Below are positions 1-8,609 of a stretch of 40,353 bases of DNA, piece by piece (the first letter of the stretch is position 1; the number at the start of each line of letters is the position of its first letter). This DNA is from Jaenimonas drosophilae. Lineage: Eukaryota > Euglenozoa > Kinetoplastea > Trypanosomatida > Trypanosomatidae. The DNA lies in contig JASAON010001496.1 in NCBI GenBank assembly GCA_030849065.1, positions 1 through 40,353 on the forward strand, given 5' to 3'. A program made the position numbers and the translations under genes. The notes beneath the pieces were generated by a model. That model was not told the origin of the DNA. It saw nothing but the letters and a program-made list of their open reading frames with translations, and did not search any database.

Positions 1-464
1 CAGGCTGGGACACGGCTTGGTTCTTGTGCAGTCGTGGAATGGTTTCGTGAAAAAAGGTTTCCCCACCTCTAGAGAAAGTGCGCACCATATGAGGGAAAGA
101 AGATCAAGTGCTGGTTATTTCAGGTATCGTATCCAATTTCCATTTCCATTGTTCCAAACCCTCTTCAACCCCCACGCGATGCATGTGACACCCCATCACT
201 TCATCACGATTCAGTATTTTGCGGGGGGGTCACGATACTATGCGAGAGCAAAGGGGGAAAAGACGAATGCGATAACCAAGCTCGACTGCGGAGCGCGAGC
301 GCTCGCTGTCCAACGCAGTACACATTGCCCAACTACTGTTTCGTTTTCGCTCTTGCGGCAAGTCCACCCCCCCCCCCATAGGTTCGGTTAGCCACCATTC
401 CCACACCCATGACGCATCCCAATGCGGGATGCTGTTTGGGAGACAAACATCTGGCAACTGCGTC
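1..464. other. Left-edge non-coding sequence, probable downstream flank of the retroelement
   Basis: No supportable gene. It lies beyond the end of the minus-strand RNase H remnant, so it may be the 3' untranslated end of the VIPER-like element or a related SIRE-type sequence, but I cannot define a boundary. It contains a G7 run at 223-229 and a C11 run at 367-377, like the rest of the element. Short open frames on both strands here show no recognisable domain. Confidence 0.4.
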
Positions 465-1162
465 TCAGTCAAGCAAAGGGCAGCGCGTTGTCGTCAAACG
501 AGGCAAGCCCATCGTAGGTTTCCGTTGGGACGTTGATTTCCCCACGGAGCCCCCCTGCCCCAAAGCTGCGGGACACGATGTCTGCCGGTTCATGGTGCCC
601 CGGATATAGAAGAAAGCCACCCCGACGCCACGGCTCTCTTTAATGCCGTGCGCCAATTCGAAGAGCTTGTTTAGCGAGAAACCTCCACCTATTCCGCCGA
701 AACCGTTCAATTTTCGCTGAGCGTGCACAATCGGAAAGTGGTCCGTTGTGAGGGCGATGCGGGAACCGGGAGGGATACCCATCCGCAAAAACTAACTGAG
801 CAGCCCGCGGCTCAGCGTGCGCAGAATGTCGCGCGTTAAAACGAAAGGCCGGTATGTTGGCATCCAAGGAGAAATGTTTTTTGCCCAAGGCAGAATGTCA
901 TGGATCCGCCGCCGCTGCACCTTTGTCAGAAAACCGTCAGCTTGCCGTTGAATCAAAGCACCCCAGCCGCCAGCCGAGGCGTCTGCGCACACTATGAAAT
1001 CATAATCCGCCTCGGTGCGGGATACTTGGCACCGGTCAGCAATCTGCCACCAATCGTTCCGTAAGATGAGTTCGCCCAGTTCCTGAAGTTGTTGTCCAAC
1101 CAAAGGATCCAGTTGGGGAATCTCATCGTCCCGGCCGCAACCCGTGGCCACCCGGCGGCACA

Positions 1163-1172
1163 CCCCCCCCCC
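1163..1172. repeat. C10 homopolymer run at an RT/RNase H frame change
   Basis: Ten consecutive C. The connection-domain frame stops matching here and the RNase H frame begins immediately beyond it on the minus strand. Confidence 0.9.
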
Positions 1173-1359
1173 GGCAGGCTCGCAACAGGCGGAAAGCGCC
1201 CGCCGGGTTTATTTTCGTCGTGTGCAAAGCGCACATCAGCAAAGATATCACAGACGCGAAAGACCCGCAACTGAAACGCTCAAACTTTAATGCCAGTCTT
1301 AATTTTGCCAATGTTTTGGCCGGGTTGCGAGCTGGCCTTTCAGTGCCGTTCCAACGGTA

Positions 1360-1372
1360 CCCCCCCCCCCCC
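1360..1372. repeat. C13 homopolymer run at an RT frame change
   Basis: Thirteen consecutive C on the + strand. Minus-strand RT similarity leaves one frame on one side of the run and resumes in another frame on the other side. Confidence 0.9.
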
Positions 1373-2291
1373 GGGGAACACCCTGTCCTTCCCCGCGCAC
1401 CCCAGCAACCCCCCGCCACCCATACCCTCGAGTGCGGTCCTCTCCGGTGATGCGAGGAGGTTCGCGTCCTGAATGCGTCGTAAAACGGTGTGGACGGCCA
1501 ACAAGAAGTCTGCCTCTTGTCCATCTTCAGCAGCCAACAAGATGTTGTCTATCATGGTGTGGATCGTTACAGGTGTACTGATGTCCACAATCGTCCACGT
1601 GATAGTTTGTCCCACCGCCACACCCCATTTCGCCCCCGTAGGAATTGCGCACAGACGGTAGCAACCCCCGCCTCTGGTCCTGAAAACAAAGCAGTTCCCG
1701 GCCGCCCCAGGCAAGGGATTGGAGTCGCAAAAGGCTTCAAAGTCAATCTGGAGCACGCACTTTGCCCTTCCCAACGACCGTCGTCTTCTTCCCAATCTTG
1801 CCGGGCACCCCAGCCCCGGGATCAGTCCAGGGGGGTATGGCCGCATTCAGCTGGAGTTCTGCAATTATCCTTCCGCGTTGTTTCATCTCGTTTACCACGA
1901 ACACGTTTGTCCAGTATGCTCCACGAGGCAAATTTGTTCCGTTGAAGATGGTCTTGTCGCATAATTGAAATTTCCCCCATTCAACTGCCTTGCGGATGTC
2001 CTCGTCTGTCAATTGAGTGGACTTTATCGTCCTGGAGAGATGATACCCTTCGAAGATTTGAGAGGTGAAGAACTTTTGCACATTTTGAAGGAGTTCCTTT
2101 GTCGCCGCAGTTTTTGTCGGCATCGCAAGGATGGCTCCCATATCCAAAGGCGTCGTGCGTTATAGGTGGAGGGGCCACGTACTCGGGTGTGATAACCTTT
2201 CCGGGAAAGGCTTTCCCCCGAAGCCATTGTAGCTCTCGATAAACACCCCCAACCCGGACTCCCAACTCCTTTGTTTTTGGCGCGCTCGCGC

Positions 2292-2621
2292 CTAGCTCCT
2301 CGGGTGGACCCGCGCAGCGCTGCCCATTGCTCTTTCGTCCCCCAAGGTATGCGGGAGGCCAAGACCCAGGGAGCCTCTTAGCGCCGGCACCCGGGTTTGC
2401 CCCGTGAGGGCCATGAGCTCTTTTTCCGCCACCCCTTGCCGCGCCAGGTGCCGGATCGCCCCATTCCGGACCGAGGGAAAAGAAAGCCCCGCATTCTGAG
2501 TCCTCAGCGCTGCGAACCATCCCCCTGAGTCGATCGCAGAGTTGGAACAGTCGATCCCCCCCCTCCTCCGCGATAGGATTTTCGTGAGGCGCGCTTTGCC
2601 CTCGGGGGAAAGGGGCGGCAT
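2292..2621 (-). pseudogene. Tyrosine recombinase C-terminal remnant of the VIPER-like element
   Basis: The minus-strand frame contains VRNGAIRHLARQG followed by ELMALTGQTR and RGSLGLG. This matches the C-terminal catalytic half of DIRS/VIPER tyrosine recombinases, where the pattern is R-x-GA-x-x-HLA, then a GHT box, then the nucleophilic Tyr in a RYL-like context. Here the GHT His is Gln and the expected Tyr is Ser, so two catalytic residues appear to be lost. The N-terminal half of the enzyme should lie upstream on the minus strand (2650-4450), where frames are fragmented; a segment near 4180-4040 (FFAKAYGVKIADGKTI, TAIGKKQRGI) could belong to its core-binding domain, but I am unsure. Confidence 0.6.
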
Positions 2622-3336
2622 TGGTGGGCATGGTCACCCCCCCCCCCGCATTACCGCCGCCGGCCCTCGGCGGCGACGCGATCCCCACGCCCCCCCCCCC
2701 GGGGGCAGGACATATGGCCCCGCGCGGGCGGCGAAGACCCACATCATCCGCGGGCGCGGCGATGCCTCTTAGGACTTCGCGTTGAGGACCTTCCGCGCCG
2801 CTTTGATTTCCTGAGGAGGGGGGACCGGTGGTGGTGGGTAAGCGATCTCCTGTTTCTCCTGCCTCTTCGCATAATTCGAGGCCGCGGTCCACTCCTTGGA
2901 TCCACTCAGGTCGATCGCCTCCGTGCAGTTTGTGTACAAAGTCAGTCTGCCCAACGCCCCCGCTATTGACGACAGATTTTTGCCCACTGTTGCCAAACAC
3001 CAGTTTCCCAATCATGGCCCGTTGCCGGATCATCTCGAGCACAGCCGGGACTAAGTTCCAACCTGTGAACTGTGCTGGCAGCTGGCATCGCCACAAGGTC
3101 CCGCAACCAACGCATGCGGTGGTCCTGGCGCATCGTATTCGCGACATCCCGATACGCCATCACATGTGCGCGGGGCGGTCGGTCGTGGTACATACCACGT
3201 TGGCGGGCAGACGCGCGGCCTCTGCAGTTTAAAGGAGGCCCCGCCGCAGTTCGTGGCGCGGCGAAGACGTCTTCGTTTCCATAAGCAGACCGGGCCCCTT
3301 TCTTGGCCCCCGGCGTCCTCCTGGCCGCGCCCCACA

Positions 3337-3353
3337 CCCCCCCCCCCCCCCCC
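3337..3353. repeat. C17 homopolymer run, the longest in the window
   Basis: Seventeen C in a row inside the retroelement. Similar runs of 10 or more lie at 2637-2647, 2690-2700, 3817-3826, 4679-4689 (G), 4891-4900 (G) and 5182-5192 (G). Confidence 0.9.
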
Positions 3354-4634
3354 GGGCGTTGACCCTCCAGGAATCGACACCTTGCACACACCCCAGCCCC
3401 CTGGCAGACAAGCCGCACATGTTGCCTCCGCGGGGTTCTGCGTTAAAGCGTAGCGCCCATGTGTTGCGCCATTTGGCCCGATTTCGCCCCCAAACCTGGC
3501 GCCAAGAACAAACCGGTACTTTCCGATGATCCCGGGGGGCGGCAGCGTTCTCCCGGTGCGGATGCACAAGGGCCCGTTGCACAAGCCCCGCTCTCCTGGA
3601 CCATTTTCCGGTGGGATGGCCAGATCCAGGGGGAGACCCATCTTCCCCAGGCCCCGGTCAAGCCGCGTTGGATCTTTGGCCCCTTACCAAACAAAGTGCA
3701 AACTACCTTTCCGATAGCGCCGGATGATGGGGAGCGGCCAGATCCCCCGCCGGCCCTTCTTAAAGCCGCGGCGCAGAGGAAATAACAAGCATTCAGTCGC
3801 GTGCACCTGGCTGCAACCCCCCCCCCGCTTTCCACAACCATTCGACTTATCCATTCCGGGTTGTTGCGGTTTGCGGGGATGCCCGAAAATACCGCCGCTG
3901 CCGCGTGCTGGCGGGGGCGGGGCATACCCTTCCGCGTTTTTTGAGGGTGGGTATACGCCATACCCGCCCCCCCCACCCATTAGCAAGATTCCCGCAATGC
4001 GCGCGCGGGGGGGTGTCATTTCTTTTGGAACCCGGGCCGGCACCCCAAATACGCGCCAAGCCACCGCAATTCCTCTCTGTTTTTTGCCAATGGCTGTGCG
4101 GCATAGATTCCTTAACCGCGCCGCAATAGTTTTGCCGTCCGCGATCTTGACGCCATATGCTTTTGCGAAGAAATGGGCAGCCATGTGAAGGCACAGTCAT
4201 TGCTTCCTCGCTCCTTCCCCTCCGACCTACCCCGGCGTATCCCCAAGTCTGGGAAGAAGCCCGAGAGCCCTTCGCGCAGGCCGCGGTGTATATAATCCTA
4301 TGGGGCGGAGATATGTATGGTGGGCGCCGGCTTTGCACGGTTTTGATGCAGAAAACCTGCGATCCAGCGGCGCCGGCAGAACAACGGGAAAAGCGCCGTT
4401 TTGTGTTTCCGCAACATGTTTGCAATCCGCCAGGCCCTTTGGACAGCAATGGTTGGCGGTGCGTCGCTGGGTAACGCGGTGGCTACTGGGGCGAGGTATC
4501 TCCTTCAGAGCGCATCCGGGTGGATGTTGGATGTCTTTCCTCCCCGGAAGCCCCAAGCATTCTCCGGGAAAAAGTCGCCCCTCCACAGCTGCGGCTTTCG
4601 AGGGGCCGTTTGTTTTTTTGCGCGCGGCTTGGAT

Positions 4635-5075
4635 TCAATTCCGAATCCGCACAGAGCGCGCATCGGTCTTTGTATGATGGGGGGGGGGGCTGGTTGTGCC
4701 CCACCTCCCCGCGCCGCCCCGCCGGGCGGCGCTTCGGGATCCGCGTCCCGCCCCCGAGATGCCGCCCAACCCCCCAACGGGTTGCCCCCGTTCCCACCCC
4801 GCAGCACCCCCCCTTCCCCCAAACCAACCCCCAGCAGCCGCGCGGAGCTGCTGTTTTGCTCTTGAAACCCGCCCGGTAGAAATAAAGGATGGGGGGGGGG
4901 TTCGGGCGCGCATGGTCCAAGAGCAAACCAGCCGCCATTCACGCACGACTTCCCAGTTGCGAACGCACACCCCCCGTTCTCGTCCAGCGGAGAACATGAA
5001 ATGCCCGATCTTGAGCATGCGCTCTTCGATGGTCATCTCGCCCGCGAACATGCGAGGGCCTTGGTGTGTGGTCAT
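4635..5075 (-). pseudogene. Possible first ORF (gag-like) fragment of the VIPER-like element
   Basis: A minus-strand frame opens with ATG at 5075 and begins MTTHQGPRMFAGEMTIEER, with normal-looking amino-acid composition for about 60 residues. It then degenerates into Gly/Ala/Arg-rich sequence after the G10 run at 4891-4900. Its position upstream of the recombinase and RT on the same strand is where a gag-like first ORF is expected. No zinc knuckle or other diagnostic motif was seen, so the assignment rests on position only. Confidence 0.3.
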
Positions 5076-5440
5076 TGGTTTGTTCGCCTGGCATTTTGAG
5101 TGTCCCTCATCGTTGCTGTATCGGTGGCGCTCAGTTCTGTTCCGGCTCGGTTTTGATGGGCGGTGGTGGTGTGTTTTTCTTGGGGGGGGGGGCGGCCGAT
5201 GTTTGGGAATCGACTGGTGTCGTATTGGGCGCTGGTTCTGTGCGCGATCGGCCGTTGTTGTGAAATGTTGCTTGGCAAGAGTGAAAGTGGAGTGGCTTGT
5301 ATTTGTCGAAGTTTTGGTTTCTCTATCTGAGCTCTTGTTGTAGTGGTGTTTGTGTGGATCGTATCAGTTTCTGCGCGACGTGGTGTTTGGTGGTAGCCTC
5401 TGTGTTGAGCGTGTGACATAGACAATATCTTATTAACCCA
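5076..5440 (+). promoter_or_regulatory. G/T-rich region upstream of the first + strand gene, candidate transcription start region
   Basis: From about 5090 to 5430 the + strand is strongly G/T-rich and poor in C and A, with many TGGTG and GTTGT words and a G11 run at 5182-5192. It separates a minus-strand element from a + strand gene series, so it sits at a divergent boundary. G/T-rich sequence is known to act as RNA polymerase II promoter DNA in T. brucei. The functional reading is inference; it could also be the 5' untranslated end of the retroelement. Confidence 0.35.
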
Positions 5441-5464
5441 CTGTTCTCTTTTAATTGTTGCTAG
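5441..5464 (+). promoter_or_regulatory. Trans-splice acceptor of the aminotransferase gene
   Basis: A pyrimidine tract (CTGTTCTCTTTT) is followed by the first AG at 5463-5464. The next ATG downstream is 5485, which fixes the aminotransferase start and rules out an extension to upstream non-ATG codons. Confidence 0.6.
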
Positions 5465-5484
5465 GGTGCACAAAAACCTACCGA

Positions 5485-6726
5485 ATGGCTCAGGTTACTC
5501 CTGCTCGACGCCTGATGGGTCTTCCACAAATATCGATTTGGGAAGAAATGACCCCACTTGCAACCCAACATAAGGCTATTAACCTTGGGCAAGGGTTTCC
5601 AAGCTTTTGCCCTCCGACATTTCTTCTGGATGAGCTGCAGAAAGTAATTACCGATGTGAACCCCTTGAATCATCAGTATTGCCCAGTGCGAGGACATGGA
5701 GAGCTCGTTAATCAACTGAAATGCATGTACTCGACTCAGCTGAAAAGAGATATTCTCCCAACTGAAGTGGTGGTGACAAATGGGGTCACACAAGGATTGA
5801 ATGCGGTGATGCAAGCATTCGTTAATGAAGGGGACGAGATTATTCTAATTGAGCCATACTTTGATGCGTATTTTCAGGATGTTCAGGTGTCTGGAGGTGT
5901 TGCAAAATTCGTACAGCTGCGTCCGTCGAAGGTATCAGCAGATGAGTGGGTTCTAGATGAGGCCCAGCTATTGTCAGCTGTTAGTGAAAGGACGCGACTC
6001 CTCATTCTAAATACCCCTCAGAACGTACCAGGAAAAGTGTGGAGTCGTGATGAGATGGAGATGATCGCCCGAATCGCGAGGGACAATGACATAATTGTTA
6101 TTGCAGATGAAGTGTATATGAACCTGACGTACTCAAAGAAGCACATATCGTTGGCTTCACTTCCTGGAATGTGGGAGCGAACGATAACACTATGCAGCGC
6201 AGGGAAAACATTTTCATGCACTGGATGGAAAATCGGATGGGCTATTTCATGTGAAACGCTTACTGCGCCTATTGCGAAGATCTTGTCATACCAAACATTC
6301 TGTTGCTCGACGCCGACTCAAATTGCTCTTGCCAGAGCTTTGGAGGCTGCTCAGCGCAATGGCTACTACGATTCACTGAGAAGTGAGTATCTTCGTCGTC
6401 AGACTCTTCTGAGCGATCTCCTTACAAAGTGTGGACTCCCCCCTGTAAAAGCAAATGGAGGATTTTTTCTCATGGCGGACATAAGCAATGTGGATCCCTC
6501 ACACTACTTTAATCCAGATGACAGGGATTACGCAAAGGATTGGCAATTTTGCCGCTGGTTGACGAAAACCATTGGTGTGTGCGCTATCCCAACAACTGCG
6601 TTCTGCAATCCATCGAGCCGCTCTACATACGAAGGCTTCGTCCGATTTGCTTGTTGTAAGCCGGAGGATGACCTTCTCGAAGCTGCACGCAGACTTGAGC
6701 GCCTGAAGGACTATTTGATTAATTAG
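5485..6726 (+). CDS. Kynurenine aminotransferase-like / cysteine-S-conjugate beta-lyase family aminotransferase
   Basis: A 413-residue fold-type I PLP aminotransferase of the KAT/glutamine transaminase K group (class I/II). Members transfer the amino group from kynurenine, glutamine or aromatic amino acids to 2-oxo acids; the substrate here cannot be read from sequence. Landmarks: INLGQGFPSF near the N-terminus, which shapes the active site in KATs; NTPQNVPGK at about 176-184; the PLP-pyridine Asp208 in IADEVY; the Schiff-base Lys241 in SAGKTFSCTGWK; and the carboxylate-binding Arg387 in FVRFACCK. Length and motif spacing agree with human KAT I (Lys247, Arg388). One small departure is Val at 181, where NPxG is usual. 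The ATG at 5485 is the first after a good splice acceptor. No signal or targeting peptide is obvious, so a cytosolic enzyme is likely. Confidence 0.9.
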   Translation: MAQVTPARRLMGLPQISIWEEMTPLATQHKAINLGQGFPSFCPPTFLLDELQKVITDVNPLNHQYCPVRGHGELVNQLKCMYSTQLKRDILPTEVVVTNGVTQGLNAVMQAFVNEGDEIILIEPYFDAYFQDVQVSGGVAKFVQLRPSKVSADEWVLDEAQLLSAVSERTRLLILNTPQNVPGKVWSRDEMEMIARIARDNDIIVIADEVYMNLTYSKKHISLASLPGMWERTITLCSAGKTFSCTGWKIGWAISCETLTAPIAKILSYQTFCCSTPTQIALARALEAAQRNGYYDSLRSEYLRRQTLLSDLLTKCGLPPVKANGGFFLMADISNVDPSHYFNPDDRDYAKDWQFCRWLTKTIGVCAIPTTAFCNPSSRSTYEGFVRFACCKPEDDLLEAARRLERLKDYLIN

Positions 6727-6841
6727 TGGTATTGATTGCATGAATTTTGCACTATTTTCTTGGAACTCTGGTTGCCTTGGCGAAATGGCTCGTTGTGATG
6801 TCGCGCGGTAACCGCGCATTACATGCTGGGGCGTTAATTGC

Positions 6842-6935
6842 CTTTTTGTGTTTCACTTCTCTCCAGCTGTGTGTCTCCTGTGTTGAAAGCACAGGTGGGA
6901 ACCATTCACATCTTTTCTTTTCCCCTGCTCTGCAG
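6842..6935 (+). promoter_or_regulatory. Two trans-splice acceptors before the syntaxin gene
   Basis: One tract ends in AG at 6865-6866. A stronger one (TCTTTTCTTTTCCCCTGCTC) ends in CAG at 6933-6935, directly abutting the ATG at 6936. No ATG lies between the two acceptors, so either gives 6936 as the first start codon. Confidence 0.55.
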
Positions 6936-7763
6936 ATGCCGACCGCTGCGCTAGTATGTAGGGATCGCACAACAGAGTATTGGAGCCTTAGATCTGTCGC
7001 ACATAATTTGCGTGATCCATTGGAAAATTATGGGATTCCTCCGGTGCCCCCTCCATGGGCAAGATCAGTGCAGTATTTTGGAGAGTTGGAAGAGAAGGTA
7101 CAGCACAAGCTATTAATCGTTTCGGAAGAGCAAAATTCACTTTTGAGACCAAGATTTTCAAGCGACTCAGACGCCGATGAAGCGCGACAGCATGAATCTA
7201 TTGAACGGAAATGTGGCGAAATTCAACGTCTTATCCGCGAGCTTGAGCGTCTTGTCACTGTCACAATTAATCCAAAACAGGGTTCCTGTAGTGATGAAGT
7301 TCATATCGCTAACAACGCGAGGAAAATTTTGTCCTCGCGTTTGAGATTTCTAGTCTCGATGTTCAAGAGCAACCAAGAGTCCTTTGCTAAGCGATTGGAA
7401 GACCGCAATCGCAAGCGTAGTCAGTACCAGCAGGTTGGATCGAGTGAGTCTCACCAGCGACTGGAGAGAGAGATCAAAGTTTCGGAATTTGCAGAACAAG
7501 GGTTTTCTGGCAGTGATATCGAGGGTCTTCTTGTCGAAGAGCATCAGAACTCAACACTCAATGATGAGATTACTGGCATCTTGGAGAGCGTGAAGGAGCT
7601 GCATCTGATTTTTGAAGAGATCAACTCAAATGTTATCGAGCAAGGTTCCATCCTCGATCGTGTGGATCACAACCTTTCCAGGACAGAAGTTCAAGCAGAA
7701 AGGACACATGAACTACTAATAAAGGCAGATGAACAGCAGAGCTCTATGTGCACCATCATGTGA
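6936..7763 (+). CDS. Syntaxin-16/Tlg2-like Qa-SNARE with C-terminal CaaX box
   Basis: A 275-residue Qa-SNARE. In other eukaryotes Stx16/Tlg2 drives fusion of endosome-derived vesicles with the trans-Golgi. Visible parts: a short lead with GIPPVPPPWARSVQYF, close to the Stx16 pattern before its Habc domain; a helical Habc-like region (about 45-160); and a SNARE motif from about 211 to 264 with zero-layer Gln236 in NVIEQGSILDRVD, also the Stx16 pattern. The normal C-terminal transmembrane helix is absent. The protein ends Q-S-S-M-C-T-I-M, a CaaX box with Cys272 and Met last, which predicts farnesylation. An in-frame ATG at 6798 would add 46 residues including a hydrophobic stretch, but it lies upstream of the best splice acceptors, so 6936 is preferred. 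Confidence 0.85.
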   Translation: MPTAALVCRDRTTEYWSLRSVAHNLRDPLENYGIPPVPPPWARSVQYFGELEEKVQHKLLIVSEEQNSLLRPRFSSDSDADEARQHESIERKCGEIQRLIRELERLVTVTINPKQGSCSDEVHIANNARKILSSRLRFLVSMFKSNQESFAKRLEDRNRKRSQYQQVGSSESHQRLEREIKVSEFAEQGFSGSDIEGLLVEEHQNSTLNDEITGILESVKELHLIFEEINSNVIEQGSILDRVDHNLSRTEVQAERTHELLIKADEQQSSMCTIM

Positions 7764-7843
7764 ATGATTCTGTTTCTCCAGAGTTCTTAGGCGAAACCAT
7801 CGCATTGTTGCGTTATGTGTTTGTCACTTGCTGCGGAGGTTAA

Positions 7844-7871
7844 CTTGCTTTCTCCATTTCTTACTTCTTAG
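7844..7871 (+). promoter_or_regulatory. Trans-splice acceptor of NIP7
   Basis: Tract TTGCTTTCTCCATTTCTTAC is followed by AG at 7870-7871, leaving a 12-nt leader before the ATG at 7884. Confidence 0.6.
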
Positions 7872-7883
7872 TTATTTCCCACT

Positions 7884-8429
7884 ATGAGACCATTGACGGA
7901 GGAAGAGTCAAAAAAACTCTTCGACAAGCTTGCCCAGTATATTGGCCCAAACACAACTCATTTACTACAGCGAAAGGGGGAAGAAGAGTATGTCTTCCGG
8001 TTGCACAAGAACCGCATTTGGTACATGCCCATGAGACTTGCGAAACTGGCCAGTTGTGTAGCAAAGAACAATCTTATGGGCATTGGCGTTTTGTTTGCGA
8101 AGGTGACACACAATGGGAATGTCCGCATTCAGGTTACTGCACTGGAGTACATTGCCCAATACTCCTTATTCAAGATTTGGGTGAAACCAAACCAAGAGCA
8201 GAAATTTCTCTACGGCGGAAATGTGACTCGCGCTGGACTTGGGAGAGTTACAGAGTCCACTCCAAAGTATCAGAAGGTAGCTGTATTCTCGATGGGTGAT
8301 GTGCCGCTCGGTTTTGGAGTTGCCGCCCAAAGCACCATGGAATGCCGAAAGTGTGAAATGAACGCGCAAGTGCTATTTCACGAGGCAGATGTGGGCGAGT
8401 TCTTGCGTGATGAAGCAAGAATGACGTAA
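7884..8429 (+). CDS. NIP7: 60S ribosome subunit biogenesis protein NIP7
   Basis: A 181-residue protein that matches eukaryotic NIP7 along its whole length, including the start MRPLTEEE and the C-terminal block DVPLGFGVAAQST. NIP7 is a nucleolar factor needed for 27S pre-rRNA processing and 60S assembly. It has an N-terminal alpha/beta domain (about 1-90) and a C-terminal RNA-binding PUA domain (about 95-175, with FLYGGNVTRAGLGRV). Human NIP7 is 180 residues, so the gene is complete. The start is secured by the conserved N-terminus and by a splice acceptor 12 nt upstream. Nothing is unusual in the sequence. Confidence 0.95.
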   Translation: MRPLTEEESKKLFDKLAQYIGPNTTHLLQRKGEEEYVFRLHKNRIWYMPMRLAKLASCVAKNNLMGIGVLFAKVTHNGNVRIQVTALEYIAQYSLFKIWVKPNQEQKFLYGGNVTRAGLGRVTESTPKYQKVAVFSMGDVPLGFGVAAQSTMECRKCEMNAQVLFHEADVGEFLRDEARMT

Positions 8430-8562
8430 TTGAAACAAAGTAACTCTCTCTAAGATAAATGTATTCTCGCATAAACAAGTCTTGCTCACCGTTGCCACGA
8501 TGTGATTAGATTAGCCAGGAGAGGCCGAGCAACAAGCAATTCCGATGATCATCGACTTTCTC

Positions 8563-8604
8563 ACCCGTAACTTTTCATAGCTTTTTTTTTTGCATTCTAC
8601 ATAG
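8563..8604 (+). promoter_or_regulatory. Trans-splice acceptors of ISD11
   Basis: There are two close AGs, at 8579-8580 and 8603-8604. The second follows a T-rich tract (about 8582-8598). No ATG intervenes before 8610. Confidence 0.55.
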
Positions 8605-8609
8605 CTACA

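Larger units (their letters stand above)
465..2147 (-). pseudogene. Reverse transcriptase / RNase H of the VIPER-like element, frameshifted
   Basis: RT signatures are spread over successive minus-strand frames. The block around 1960-1820 contains VFVVNEMKQRGRI. The next frame has the first catalytic Asp in LQIDFEAF (codon near 1744-1742), then YRLCAIPTGAKWGVAVGQ and the box TMIDNILLA (Asp codon near 1549-1547), where the usual second Asp is Asn. A third frame, between the C-runs at 1360-1372 and 1163-1172, carries the connection region (SFASVISLLMCALHTTKI). A fourth frame has the RNase H start ADASAGGWGALI (Asp near 983-981), and later frames have ALTTDHFPIVHAQ and FFYIRGTMN, the C-terminal RNase H region. 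Several frame changes plus the altered box make this an inactive copy. Frame changes at 1360-1372 and 1163-1172 lie exactly at homopolymer runs, so sequencing error could explain part of the damage. Confidence 0.8.
465..5075 (-). mobile_element. Degenerate VIPER-like (DIRS-class, tyrosine-recombinase) retroelement
   Basis: Read on the minus strand this region carries, in order, a possible gag-like start (from 5075), a tyrosine recombinase C-terminus (2621-2292), a reverse transcriptase (about 2150-1340) and a hepadna/DIRS-type RNase H (about 1163-465). That order (first ORF, YR, RT-RNase H) matches VIPER, described from T. cruzi. No continuous frame survives: I count at least five frame changes across RT-RNase H alone. 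Base composition is GC-rich and dominated by C runs on the + strand, unlike the neighbouring genes. The element is oriented opposite to every cellular gene in the window. Both ends are approximate because no terminal repeats could be identified by eye. It is almost certainly non-autonomous now. Confidence 0.8.

Noticed and set aside
1981..3147. 388-codon minus-strand open frame across the retroelement
   Set aside because: It overlaps the recombinase and RT remnants in a different frame and is Gly/Pro/Arg-rich from C runs. It is stop-poor because the DNA is GC-rich, not one gene.
5072..5473. 133-codon minus-strand frame opposite the G/T-rich region
   Set aside because: Thr/Gln/Arg low complexity produced by C/A-rich sequence; no domain seen. 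Could be retroelement leader, not a gene.
6747..6935. Upstream extension of the syntaxin with a hydrophobic N-terminus
   Set aside because: It lies before strong splice acceptors at 6866 and 6935. SNAREs of this type do not carry N-terminal signal sequences.
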